Shown here: one piece after another, positions 35,397 through 44,915 of the stretch
How positions within the stretch are numbered: position 1 is the stretch's first letter
Layout of the letters: each line of letters opens with the position of its first letter
Source: an uncultured Bacillota bacterium
GTDB taxonomy: Bacteria; Bacillota; Clostridia; Christensenellales; Pumilibacteraceae
Direction of reading: 5' to 3'
Length of the DNA: 49,215 nucleotides
Assembly: GCA_949294845.1 (NCBI GenBank)
Contig: CASFJH010000045.1
Coordinates: 1 to 49,215 of the forward strand
Translations under genes and position numbers: made by a program
Notes under the pieces: generated by a model
The model's input: only the letters and a program-made list of their open reading frames with translations
Databases searched by the model: none
What the model was told of the DNA's origin: nothing

Positions 35397-36333
35397 GGCC
35401 TTCCGTCCGCAAAAGAAAAGGCGCATCCGTATCGGCTCGCTCGAGATGAGGCCCAACCGCGTCGTTTTCATAATAGCGACGCTGTCATTGCCGCTTATAA
35501 GCTGGGCGGTTTTTTGGCTGTATGTCAATCTTGACGGTATTCTTCTTTCGTTCAAAAATCCGCGCACGATGGAATGGACGATGGATAACTTCAAGCAGGT
35601 GTACGAGCTGATTTCGGCGCCTGGCGGCGAACTGGCGATAGGCTTCCGCAATACGGCGCTGTATTTTGTCGAAGGCATGGTGCTGCTGGTTCTCAATCTC
35701 GTAGTCGCGTTTTTCCTTTATAAAAAAGTAATGGGGTATAAAGCGTTCAGGATCATATTCTACCTTCCGGCGATAATTTCGGGCGTTGCGCTCACTACGG
35801 TTTTTCAGGAATTTATCAAGCCGCAGGGGCCGCTCGGCACCATAATGAAGATGCTCGGGCATCCGCTTGACGAAGTCGGACTGCTCGGAAGCGCGAAAAC
35901 CGCGACCGGCACGATTATGGCGTATTGTTTCTGGACGGGATTTTCCGGACAGGTTCTCATGTTTACCGCTTCCTTTTCGCGTATACCTATAGACGTGCTG
36001 GAGGCCGCGCATATAGACGGCTGCAAGCCTTTCCGCGAACTCGTTTCTCTAGTGCTTCCGCTCATAATGCCTATGTTCTCCACGATGCTGCTGCTGTCGT
36101 TTACCGGAATGTTCAGCTCCAGCGGCCCGATACTGCTTTTCACTCAGGGCAATTTTGAAACGACGACGGTAGCGTATTGGCTGTTTACTCAGGTCTACGG
36201 TTCGGGCGGTTACGGAGGTACCGGTTCTTACGGACTGGTTTCGGCGCTGGGACTTTGTCTGACGGTAGTCGCCGTTCCGCTTACCATCATAGTACATAAG
36301 CTGGTCGATCTGATTCCGGCTGTGGAATATTAA
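35386..36333 (+). CDS. Carbohydrate ABC transporter permease (LplB/UgpA-like)
   Basis: First integral membrane subunit of a CUT1 sugar importer, 315 aa. The start was placed at ATG 35386 (MMTEAFRPQ) because GAGGAG is 6 nt upstream; a longer frame from 35296 runs back through the araC gene. Six hydrophobic segments are visible, and the EAA loop reads EAAHIDGCKPFRELVSLVLP, which docks the ATPase. The partner permease follows 11 nt later. Confidence 0.92.
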   Translation: MMTEAFRPQKKRRIRIGSLEMRPNRVVFIIATLSLPLISWAVFWLYVNLDGILLSFKNPRTMEWTMDNFKQVYELISAPGGELAIGFRNTALYFVEGMVLLVLNLVVAFFLYKKVMGYKAFRIIFYLPAIISGVALTTVFQEFIKPQGPLGTIMKMLGHPLDEVGLLGSAKTATGTIMAYCFWTGFSGQVLMFTASFSRIPIDVLEAAHIDGCKPFRELVSLVLPLIMPMFSTMLLLSFTGMFSSSGPILLFTQGNFETTTVAYWLFTQVYGSGGYGGTGSYGLVSALGLCLTVVAVPLTIIVHKLVDLIPAVEY

Positions 36334-36344
36334 GGAGGCGGATC

Positions 36345-37226
36345 ATGCGTAAGAATATTCCCATGCTGGACAGACGCTACGGCGTGCAGAAAGTGCTTTT
36401 CGGCTTTATATGCGTTTTGTTCTTAATTTATGCAATTACACTGATATATCCTTTTATATGGCTGATAATGTCCTCGCTTAAGGATTTTGTCAGCTATCAG
36501 CTCGACATGGCGCAAGGGCGCACTTTCCAACTGCCCGAAGTATTTATGTTTTCCAACTATGCCGAAGCTTTCAAGCTGATGAAATACGAAAACACGACGT
36601 TTATCGGAATGTTTATAAACAGTCTGTGGCAGGCGTTTCTCAGCATTGCGGTGGGAACGCTGGTGTCGACGGCGTTCTCCTATACGATGGCGCGGTTTCG
36701 TTTTCCCGGCAAGGAGTTTATATACGGTCTTGTCATAACCGTAATGATCATGCCCATTATGACCGGCAGCGGCGCGACGTTCAAGCTGTATGTTGATCTG
36801 GGACTGTACGACAATCCGCTGCTGTTCGTCGCCACCTCGCTGGGCTGGGGCAACTTTCTGTACTACTACGCCTTTTTCAAGGGCGTTTCGCCCAGCTACA
36901 ACGAGGCGGTATACATAGACGGCGGAGGAGAGTGGACGGCGTTCTTACGAGTAGTGTTGCCTCAGGCGGTATCCATAATGTTCGCTCTGGGCGTCATGTC
37001 GTTCATAGGGAAGTGGAACGATTACCAGTCGATACTGCTGTATATGCCGTCGTATCCCACCGTGGCTTCCGGCATGTATCTCGTAAAAAACACGCTGTTA
37101 AGGTCGGGAAAAGATCCGATATATTTTTCCGGCATAGTCATTTCCATAATTCCGGTGCTTGTGCTGTTTATATGCTTTTCCAATCTGATAATGCAGAACA
37201 TGGCGCTCGGCGGGCTTAAAGGCTGA
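36345..37226 (+). CDS. Carbohydrate ABC transporter permease (LplC/UgpE-like)
   Basis: Second membrane subunit of the importer, 293 aa, with six predicted helices and the EAA loop EAVYIDGGGEWTAFLRVVLP. AAGGAGG precedes the ATG. The typical MalG/LplC-type N-terminus (IYPFIWLIMSSLKD) is present. No ATP-binding subunit is encoded in the operon within this window, so it probably shares an MsmX-type ATPase made elsewhere, as known for several CUT1 systems. Confidence 0.92.
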   Translation: MRKNIPMLDRRYGVQKVLFGFICVLFLIYAITLIYPFIWLIMSSLKDFVSYQLDMAQGRTFQLPEVFMFSNYAEAFKLMKYENTTFIGMFINSLWQAFLSIAVGTLVSTAFSYTMARFRFPGKEFIYGLVITVMIMPIMTGSGATFKLYVDLGLYDNPLLFVATSLGWGNFLYYYAFFKGVSPSYNEAVYIDGGGEWTAFLRVVLPQAVSIMFALGVMSFIGKWNDYQSILLYMPSYPTVASGMYLVKNTLLRSGKDPIYFSGIVISIIPVLVLFICFSNLIMQNMALGGLKG

Positions 37227-37271
37227 TAATAACACCGCTTTTACAACGAAAATTCAAATAGGAGAAATTGT

Positions 37272-38885
37272 ATGAAACTGTTGGCAAAAATTATATCCGT
37301 AGCTATGGCTTTATCCGTATCTGTCGGCATTTTCGCCGGCTGCGGACAAAAGTCGATCGATACCGAAAACTATCTCGAGGTTTACGTCTGGGACGCCGGC
37401 TACGGCACGGCGTGGCTTGACGCGCAGCTAGAGGATTTCATTTCGCAGGACTGGGTGCAGGAGAAATATCCCGACTGCGATTACGGACTAAGGTTTAACG
37501 ACGACAACTCTTTTGCCGCCGGCCGCATCGCTCAGGGCAGCACGAACACGATCGATCTGTTTTTTGCCGGCGATATGCAGGGAACTTTCGAGTCCTACGC
37601 ATACGATCTGACCGAAGTCCTGTACGAGCAGCAGGTGCCGGGCGAAGACATATTGTATAAGGATAAAATGATCGATACGATGTACGACGCTATGGCGCAC
37701 CACAGCGATACCGGAGAAGTCAGGTATTACAGCACGCCGTATATGTTCGGCATGATAAGCTACATATACAACGTCACGCTTTTCGAAGATCTCGGACTGA
37801 CCGTGCCCAACACCACTGTCGAGCTTGTCGAGCTGTGCAAAAAGGTCAAGGGTATGGAAGGAAAGAACCCTGCTTATCCTTATACGCATACCATAATTTC
37901 TTCAAAGATCGCCTACAGCAACAGGCTTTTCGATCTGTTCTGGGCGCAGTACGACGGAATCGACGGCGTCAGCAATTATTTTAACGCGATAGCGCCCGAC
38001 GGCACGAGGAATTCGGTCGATATATTCAAAGAGAAAGGGCGCGAAGTTTCCGCTCGCGTTTATGAAAATCTTTATAAAGAATCTCTGGGATATTTCGACC
38101 GTTCGTCGATAACGTATGAGTTTATGGCGGGACAGACGCGTATGCTTACGGGCGAAGGTCTTATAATGTGCTGCGGCGAGTGGTTTTCGAACGAAATGGC
38201 GGAGCTTGCCGAGGCATACGTCGAGCGCGGCTACGATTACGAGATAGGCATGATGCGTCCTCCGATCGTCAGCGAGATTACCGATAAAACGCCTTCGATC
38301 AAAAACAACGGCGGCGATAAGAAGCTTTCGGAGGTTATCGACGATATCGACGCGGGACGCACCGCTCCGACGGATCCTGCCGTTACGCAGGAAGACTTTG
38401 ATCTGATACGCAAGGCGCGCGGAGTAATGGTCTGTCCCGACGCTATCAATGCAACAGCCGTTGTAGCCAAGGACGCTACTGCGCGCGACATGGCGGTGGA
38501 TTTCCTGCTCTATCAGGCGACCGACCGCGCCAACAGCATATACGCCGAAAACACCAGCGGCGGAATGCAGGCGTTCAAGTTCGTGCTCAAGGACGACGAT
38601 CCCGAGCTTTACGAAAAGATGATGAACGAATCGCGCAATACTTTCCGCATGCAGGCGGACGCGTCGGAGATCACGCACGGAGACAACACCGAAATAGTTT
38701 ACGGATACTATCCGTTGGTCGAGTACGGAAATTTCACTGCGATAGAAAGCAAGGGGCTCGAGTCGCTGTTCATGTCTGACGAAAGCGCTACCGCCGCCGA
38801 TATTATCGCGGAGCACGACAATTACTGGCTGGAAAACAACGCGAAGAGATTCCACAATGCGCTGCAACGCGCGGGGCTTGAATAA
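37272..38885 (+). CDS. Extracellular sugar-binding lipoprotein (SBP family 1)
   Basis: The receptor of the importer, 537 aa, longer than common maltose-binding proteins and similar in size to LipO/LplA-type receptors. The signal peptide ends in the lipobox IFAGC with Cys24. Family features include an early beta-strand VYVWDAGYGTAWLD and the hinge region TPYMFGMISYIYNVTLFEDLGL. Large size suits binding of oligosaccharides. AGGAG lies before the ATG. It is followed 11 nt later by the cytoplasmic DUF4091 enzyme, which may process the imported ligand. Confidence 0.9.
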   Translation: MKLLAKIISVAMALSVSVGIFAGCGQKSIDTENYLEVYVWDAGYGTAWLDAQLEDFISQDWVQEKYPDCDYGLRFNDDNSFAAGRIAQGSTNTIDLFFAGDMQGTFESYAYDLTEVLYEQQVPGEDILYKDKMIDTMYDAMAHHSDTGEVRYYSTPYMFGMISYIYNVTLFEDLGLTVPNTTVELVELCKKVKGMEGKNPAYPYTHTIISSKIAYSNRLFDLFWAQYDGIDGVSNYFNAIAPDGTRNSVDIFKEKGREVSARVYENLYKESLGYFDRSSITYEFMAGQTRMLTGEGLIMCCGEWFSNEMAELAEAYVERGYDYEIGMMRPPIVSEITDKTPSIKNNGGDKKLSEVIDDIDAGRTAPTDPAVTQEDFDLIRKARGVMVCPDAINATAVVAKDATARDMAVDFLLYQATDRANSIYAENTSGGMQAFKFVLKDDDPELYEKMMNESRNTFRMQADASEITHGDNTEIVYGYYPLVEYGNFTAIESKGLESLFMSDESATAADIIAEHDNYWLENNAKRFHNALQRAGLE

Positions 38886-38896
38886 TATTCCCGATC

Positions 38897-41236
38897 ATGA
38901 GTGAGAAAACGAAAAATTATGTAATAAGGGGCGACGGGTTTGAGGCGTTCTGTCTGGACGCATCCTTTAAACTGCGCGCTGACGGAACGGAAAGCGAGTA
39001 CGGCGGCTTTATCTCCGACGGAATAAAGTTGCTGGCCATGCGCAACAGCTATGCATGCGCGCAGGTGGCGGTACGCGCTACGTCGGACAGCAGACTCGCG
39101 GTGACGTTCGGGCTGGACGCGCCCGAAAGCACGAGCGCCAAGTATCCGACCGATTGCTTTTCGGTATTTGCCGAGAAGTACATCTATGTAGACAAAAACT
39201 GGCAGCGAAACGGCTTTGCTCCCGACTGGTATCCCGACGCGCTGATTCCCATGGACGCAGCCGCCGAATACGGCGAAAATCTGATAGAAAGCGGCGCGGT
39301 CAGAAGCTTCTGGCTGGAATTCAGAATCCCGGTCTGGCTGCCGGCAGGAACGTACAGAGGCGCCGTGCGGCTCAATGCGGATAAGGTGTTTTCCGGCAAG
39401 ACGAGCTTGAACATACCGGTCAGCATAGAAGTGCTGTCGGCCGTTCTGCCCGACGAGACGGGAGTTAAATCGCTTTTTCACACGAATGCCGAATACATGA
39501 AGCGATACGAACGCGGAAACGAGTCGGCGATGTACGATAAATACATCAATTATCTTATGGCGCACGGCATCGCGCAGACCAACCTGACGGCAGGGAACGG
39601 TCCGAAAGTCGGCACCGAAGAATGGTGCGACAAGGTACTTGCGCTTGCGCGCAACGGGCTTACGACGATAGGAATCCCGTCGGGGGAAACGGTTAAAGAC
39701 GGCTTCGCCACATACGACGACGGCAGTCTGGTCAAGACGGTGTTTGCTCTTGCGAAAAAGAGCGTCGAGTCAGGGTTTAATCTGATAGAAAGATGCGCGT
39801 TTTACGACTGGAAGATTGACGAACCCTTCTGCGTGCGCTATGCCGACGGGCAGGTGGAGAGCGCGATTGAGCGGTTCAGAGAATGTATGGACAAAGTTAC
39901 CGCGCTGTGCGAAGGCAATCTTCTGTTCGATTCGGATTTCGGGCGCGAAGTAATCGGTTCGGTGCAGTCGCTGCCGCACATAGTTACCGATTACTACGAG
40001 AAGCCGTATTTTCCGTCTTTCGAAAAGCGCGACAAAAACGGCAATCCTTATAAATATGACGTAAGAAAAGTAACATTATGTCCCAAATACGACGGGTACG
40101 ACAGTCCGCAAATGCGCGCGCAGTACGACAGCGGAAGCGAACGCTGGTGGTACGGGTGCAACACTCCCAACACGCCTTTTCCCGGATATCATATCGACGA
40201 GCCGCTGTTTACTCCGCGGCTGATCGGATGGCTGCAGAGTCTGTACGGGGTGACGGGCAACCTTTACTGGGCGAACAATTATTACTCCGAGTGTAACAGA
40301 ACGGGAAAGAGTCTGTTCGTTGAGGATCCTTATCAGACCGCGCACAGGGGAAGCGGAGCTAACGGAGAAGGCGCGATACTGTATCCCGGATCGCGGTTCA
40401 ATGTGGACGGACCGATCGGCTGCATAAGACTGAAGTCGATAAGAGACGGCAACCGCGATTACGATCTGTTTGAGTTGACCAAGTCCGCATATGCGATGCG
40501 AGGAAGGAGCTTCGGACCGATATTCGCGCATACGCTGTCGGCAGTTGTCGACGAGATGAAGACCGACGCCTTCAGCCGCGACTTCGAGGCGGTCAGAACA
40601 TCGCTTTACCGGTTGTGCGAGGCGGCGCTCGGCGCGCCGGCGCTGACGGTTAACGTAAGCAAAGCGGACGGCCGCATAAGCTTCAGGTTTGAAGCGGACG
40701 AGAAGTTCGCCGTCTACTGCAACGGCAGAGCGATCGGGCGAGGCCCGTTCGGAGTCTACGAGTGCTCGGTGCGGACGTTGCACCGCGGCTGGGCGGAGTT
40801 CGAGCTGCGAGGAGACGGCACGGTGTATCCGCTTCCGCTGTACATCGGCGGAGGACTGCACGTTTTGCTGCGCGAGACGGCGTACCGCGACGGAAAAATA
40901 CGGTGCGAAAAGGGCAGCATGAAGCTCAACGAAAGCGATATTTTCAGGGAAATACTGGTATCGTGCGAATCGGGCGGGAGCTGTTCGTGCGAGCTGCCTG
41001 CAAAGGCAGGCTGCGGCGACGGGCTCGGCTTGGAGCTGAGGTCGGAAAAGGATATCGGGCTTAATATTACGCTGACCGGCAAAGGGACGGAATCGTTTAC
41101 GGTTATGCTGAAAGGCGGCGACTGGAAGAGAGTGAGTTACATACCGACTCATACGGCGGCATTATACGACAGACTTACGATATCGTCCGAACGGCCGTTC
41201 GAGATAGGTTTCGGCGAAGTTTACGTCACAAATTAA
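38897..41236 (+). CDS. Cytoplasmic DUF4091/GH123-like glycosidase
   Basis: A 779-aa protein with no signal peptide. The middle and C-terminal parts show the DUF4091 pattern seen with GH123 (beta-N-acetylgalactosaminidase) enzymes: YDWKIDEPF, whose Asp308-Glu309 pair corresponds to the substrate-assisted catalytic pair in GH123, and GEGAILYPG with IRLKSIRDGNRDYDLFEL near residues 495-530. The N-terminal 180 residues are a beta-sandwich. Activity on N-acetylated sugars is an inference from family. It lies right after the binding protein, and its paralogue downstream is a lipoprotein. Confidence 0.75.
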   Translation: MSEKTKNYVIRGDGFEAFCLDASFKLRADGTESEYGGFISDGIKLLAMRNSYACAQVAVRATSDSRLAVTFGLDAPESTSAKYPTDCFSVFAEKYIYVDKNWQRNGFAPDWYPDALIPMDAAAEYGENLIESGAVRSFWLEFRIPVWLPAGTYRGAVRLNADKVFSGKTSLNIPVSIEVLSAVLPDETGVKSLFHTNAEYMKRYERGNESAMYDKYINYLMAHGIAQTNLTAGNGPKVGTEEWCDKVLALARNGLTTIGIPSGETVKDGFATYDDGSLVKTVFALAKKSVESGFNLIERCAFYDWKIDEPFCVRYADGQVESAIERFRECMDKVTALCEGNLLFDSDFGREVIGSVQSLPHIVTDYYEKPYFPSFEKRDKNGNPYKYDVRKVTLCPKYDGYDSPQMRAQYDSGSERWWYGCNTPNTPFPGYHIDEPLFTPRLIGWLQSLYGVTGNLYWANNYYSECNRTGKSLFVEDPYQTAHRGSGANGEGAILYPGSRFNVDGPIGCIRLKSIRDGNRDYDLFELTKSAYAMRGRSFGPIFAHTLSAVVDEMKTDAFSRDFEAVRTSLYRLCEAALGAPALTVNVSKADGRISFRFEADEKFAVYCNGRAIGRGPFGVYECSVRTLHRGWAEFELRGDGTVYPLPLYIGGGLHVLLRETAYRDGKIRCEKGSMKLNESDIFREILVSCESGGSCSCELPAKAGCGDGLGLELRSEKDIGLNITLTGKGTESFTVMLKGGDWKRVSYIPTHTAALYDRLTISSERPFEIGFGEVYVTN

Positions 41237-41248
41237 GACGAGGTGTTT

Positions 41249-43741
41249 ATGATAGCAAAAAAAGGGAAAAGAAAAGTAAGCTTACTGCAAAAATCGGTGC
41301 GGTTTCTGTGCGCGGCGGTTATAGCCGTAACCGTTCCGGCGTTTTCGGCGTGCGAAAAGGGAGGAACAGGTTCCTCTTCGGCGTATGACGTAACTGCCGC
41401 GGACGCGGATATATGGTGCGCTCCCGGCTCGATAAAGATACTTTCGACTCAGCCGGCGGACAGCTACGCCGACGTGCGCGCCGATTCGATAGAACTCGTT
41501 TCGGGCAAAAACGAGTATGAAACCGCGCAGATAATAGTTACCGCCAAGAAAGACCTCAAGTTTACCGTAGAGTTAAGCGATCTTGTGAACACGGCAGACG
41601 AAACCGAGGTGATAAGCAAGGACAATTTTACCGTTTATACGCAGCACTATATTGCAATCGCGCGCAACTGGCACGGCAACAACGCGCCGACGGGAGCATA
41701 TCCCGACGCGCTCTTGCCGCAGGAGAACGCGGTCAAATACGACGTCAACCTCGTTAACAAGGATCGTAACGGCGGCGCCTGGCTGGAATATTTCATTCCT
41801 TCGGACGCGGCGGCCGGCACTTATAAGGGAACGGCTACCGTAGATCTGGGCAAGGAAAAAGTAAACGTACCCGTTTCGCTTAAAGTGTACAACGTTACGT
41901 TGCCTGACGCTACCAGTTCAAAGTCGCTGTTTACGGTAAACAGCGGCTGGGTGGCTTACTACGAGCGCGACAATTCGCAGGAGATGGTTGAAAAGTATTA
42001 CGATCTGCTTATAAAGCACCGCCTGTCTCCGACCGGCTTCGGACTTACCGATGAGGAGAGGGAAGGCCGCGATTATTACGAGGCTTGGGCGGAAAAGGGC
42101 TACAAGCTGTATAATGAGGGCATGAGCACCCTGGCTTTAAACGCCGACGCCGAAGTTGTGGGCGGCAAAACCGTACCTAAAAGAGAAACGATCAAAGGGC
42201 AGCTGTCGGCGCTTGCGCGGCTGAGCCTTGAAGTGGGCGAGGATCTTGTGTGGCGCACGGCTCTTTACGATTATTTTATAGACGAGCCTTTCTATGTACA
42301 GTACTCGGGCGAACTTATCCAGTTCCATATAGATTACTTCGCCGAGACGATAGACGAGACGGTGTCTGAGCTGCGCGATTCAAACGAATTCCAATCCGAG
42401 CTGGGCGAGACCATACTGAACAGCGTGGCGAACGTACCGCTGGTGATAACCGACTATTTCGACGACGAGTTCCGCGTTACCGACAAGCTGATGAACCCTG
42501 ACGGAACGCCCTTCTCTTATGAGGGGCAGAGGGTAGCTCTTTGCCCCAAAGTGGACGGATACCATACCGCGGAGCAGCGCGCTATGTACGATACGCTGGC
42601 AATTGAGGAGAAGTGGTGGTACAACTGCAACGAGCCGTCGTATCCGTACCCGGGCTACCATATAGACGACACATGGGTGTCGGCCGCTCTCATGAGCTGG
42701 ATGATGGCCGATTACGGCATTACCGGCAACTTGTATTGGGGAACCAACATATTTATCGTGGGCGGCAAGCCGGTAGAGAATCCCTACACGCTGGCCGACG
42801 TGGGAGCCGGATCGAACGGCGAGGGTACGATTATATATCCCGGCAAGGAGTACGGCGTGGACGGACCGGTCGGATCGGTCAGACTGTCGGCTGTGCTTGA
42901 CGGAAACGAGGATTACGAAATAATCTGCGGAATAAAGGAGGCTTATGAAAAGAGCGGACTTTCTGCAGACGATATACTGGCGAGAATAACCGACAATCTG
43001 TATTCGGGTACGCACGTTGAAGGCGACAGCGCCGAATTCGAGGAGGCGCGCGAGATACTGCTGATGGTAGCGGAGGCGGCGGCTTCTCCCAGCAGCATAA
43101 TGATAAGCGACATCGAGGAAATCGTAGCCGAAAACGGCAAAAAGACGTTCCGTATTACCGCCAACGTTTCGGAGGGCAGCGAGCTGTACAGCGACGGCGA
43201 GAAGCTGACCGGCGAAGGCAACAGCTATGTGATAGAGAAGTCGCTTGACGAAAAAGCCAATTACATCAACCTGCGCGCGACAGGCAACGGCAGCGAGGCG
43301 ACGCTTACGCTGTATCTGGGCGGACTGCAGAAGATATATTCGGCTGACGATATGGCGGCGACCGACTTTGCGGGCAATTACGAGACGTGCGTACAGGGTG
43401 AAAAAGGCTGGGCTTTCACGTTCGGCGCGGATACCGAAAGACTTAAGGTGGAGATACGTCACGCGGTAGTAAAAGAGATAGACGCGAGCACGGCATTGTT
43501 CGGAATGACGGTATACAATCTGTCCGATACCGCGGTAGAATACAAGATATACATACAGTATTCTAAATTCGGACGCGTCGAGTTCTCTTCCGGAACCTTG
43601 CAGCCTGGCGCCAATAAACTCGAATACGACAACTTTGTATTGGTCAACTGGGAGCGTAACGGAACGATAGAGAGCATTTCGATAGAGAGCGACAGCGGCG
43701 CGTCGATCGCCGTAAACGACTTTGTATTATACGGGGTTTAA
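41249..43741 (+). CDS. Lipoprotein DUF4091/GH123-like glycosidase
   Basis: An 830-aa paralogue of the preceding gene, exported and lipid-anchored: the signal ends in the lipobox AFSAC with Cys35. ATG 41249 was chosen, 5 nt after GAGG; a GTG two codons earlier overlaps the ribosome binding site. The DEP catalytic pair is in YDYFIDEPFY (Asp345-Glu346), and the C-terminal DUF4091 block reads GEGTIIYPG with RLSAVLDGNEDYEI. A further C-terminal beta-domain of about 200 residues could bind carbohydrate. It probably trims glycans at the surface before import. Confidence 0.75.
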   Translation: MIAKKGKRKVSLLQKSVRFLCAAVIAVTVPAFSACEKGGTGSSSAYDVTAADADIWCAPGSIKILSTQPADSYADVRADSIELVSGKNEYETAQIIVTAKKDLKFTVELSDLVNTADETEVISKDNFTVYTQHYIAIARNWHGNNAPTGAYPDALLPQENAVKYDVNLVNKDRNGGAWLEYFIPSDAAAGTYKGTATVDLGKEKVNVPVSLKVYNVTLPDATSSKSLFTVNSGWVAYYERDNSQEMVEKYYDLLIKHRLSPTGFGLTDEEREGRDYYEAWAEKGYKLYNEGMSTLALNADAEVVGGKTVPKRETIKGQLSALARLSLEVGEDLVWRTALYDYFIDEPFYVQYSGELIQFHIDYFAETIDETVSELRDSNEFQSELGETILNSVANVPLVITDYFDDEFRVTDKLMNPDGTPFSYEGQRVALCPKVDGYHTAEQRAMYDTLAIEEKWWYNCNEPSYPYPGYHIDDTWVSAALMSWMMADYGITGNLYWGTNIFIVGGKPVENPYTLADVGAGSNGEGTIIYPGKEYGVDGPVGSVRLSAVLDGNEDYEIICGIKEAYEKSGLSADDILARITDNLYSGTHVEGDSAEFEEAREILLMVAEAAASPSSIMISDIEEIVAENGKKTFRITANVSEGSELYSDGEKLTGEGNSYVIEKSLDEKANYINLRATGNGSEATLTLYLGGLQKIYSADDMAATDFAGNYETCVQGEKGWAFTFGADTERLKVEIRHAVVKEIDASTALFGMTVYNLSDTAVEYKIYIQYSKFGRVEFSSGTLQPGANKLEYDNFVLVNWERNGTIESISIESDSGASIAVNDFVLYGV

Positions 43742-43744
43742 TGT

Positions 43745-44905
43745 ATGAAAAAAGTTATTGCAGCAATAATAGCCGTTATTCTTCTTTGCGCGGTTCCGAC
43801 CGGCTGCGCAAAGCAGAAACAGGGCACGTCAGACGAAGTCGTGCAGGTCTACTCGTTTGAAAAGACGATAAAACCGGTATGTATGCATAAGCAGTTCGGC
43901 GCGCTCAACCTGAACGATGATCCGGAGTATGTGTCTGAGGGCAAGCAGTCGCTTAAGATATCGCCTTCATGCACGATAGCCGACTACAATTATATATACC
44001 TGCCGTTTTTATCCGAATATCTCGGCTTCGATTATACGGACGCGAGCAAGGTCAAAAGGGTTACCGCGGATATTTACGCCGAAAGCGCGGCCGTAATAAA
44101 AATGGGTATGTATTTTTCCGAACAGGCGGAGCTTAAGGGCGAAGCGAACGTGTTTAACCTCAAAGCCGGCTGGAACGAGGTGTCGTTTGAACTGCGTCAC
44201 GCTATAATAGCGATACAGTACGACATCACGGAGTGCTACGGCGTATATCTGATATGCGACACCGCGATGTCCGATCAGGGCGTCAGCATATATCTCGACG
44301 ATCTGTCGATAGTGCGCGGAGATATTGAAGAGGAGGCCGAGCTGGGAATATTTCTCGATTCCACCGCCGATTATTTCGAGCTTGCCGACTTCGAGCACGC
44401 GTATCAGCAGATGCTGGTGACATCGGAGACGCAGCTCGGCGGCGCGCCGCTTGCCAGCGTTTCGGTAGTAAAGACGGCCGATTACGGAATTACGGCGCCG
44501 TCCGGAGAGCGCGCTCTGCGCATAGTAACTTTTCCCAAGAGCGAGGGCGTGACCAACCCCAGCACATGGACGCAGATCTTTTTCTCGGATAAGTGGCTGC
44601 AGGTATTAAATCCCAAGCGGTTTACCGATCTGGACAAATATCATCTTAAGCTGAGCATATACCAGCAAGACGACGTAAAGATAGGATTCGAGTTCAACTT
44701 TTACACGTCGTCAGGCGGAATGAGCTGGGATCAGGTAGTCACAGAGAAAGGCGAGTGGGTGGAATACGACGCGCCGCTCAGTAAGTTTACCGCATTTTTC
44801 GACGATCCCGGCAGGTTCGGGTTCGCATGGCTAGATTGGGACGCCAAGTACGGCGATTCCGCCGTGTTCTATCTCGATAACGTGCGCATCGAGCGCGTAG
44901 GTTAA
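43745..44905 (+). CDS. Lipoprotein with two carbohydrate-binding-like domains
   Basis: A 386-aa lipoprotein (lipobox VPTGC, Cys21). Two jelly-roll-like modules can be inferred, about residues 30-195 and 205-386, each ending in a YLDDLSIVRG or YLDNVRIERV strand typical of CBM-like sandwiches with a bound-ligand face. No catalytic motif is present. The start codon lies 3 nt after the previous stop, with only a weak upstream G-run, so translation is probably coupled. Its role is likely glycan binding at the surface. Confidence 0.65.
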   Translation: MKKVIAAIIAVILLCAVPTGCAKQKQGTSDEVVQVYSFEKTIKPVCMHKQFGALNLNDDPEYVSEGKQSLKISPSCTIADYNYIYLPFLSEYLGFDYTDASKVKRVTADIYAESAAVIKMGMYFSEQAELKGEANVFNLKAGWNEVSFELRHAIIAIQYDITECYGVYLICDTAMSDQGVSIYLDDLSIVRGDIEEEAELGIFLDSTADYFELADFEHAYQQMLVTSETQLGGAPLASVSVVKTADYGITAPSGERALRIVTFPKSEGVTNPSTWTQIFFSDKWLQVLNPKRFTDLDKYHLKLSIYQQDDVKIGFEFNFYTSSGGMSWDQVVTEKGEWVEYDAPLSKFTAFFDDPGRFGFAWLDWDAKYGDSAVFYLDNVRIERVG

Positions 44906-44915
44906 GGAGGAGAAA

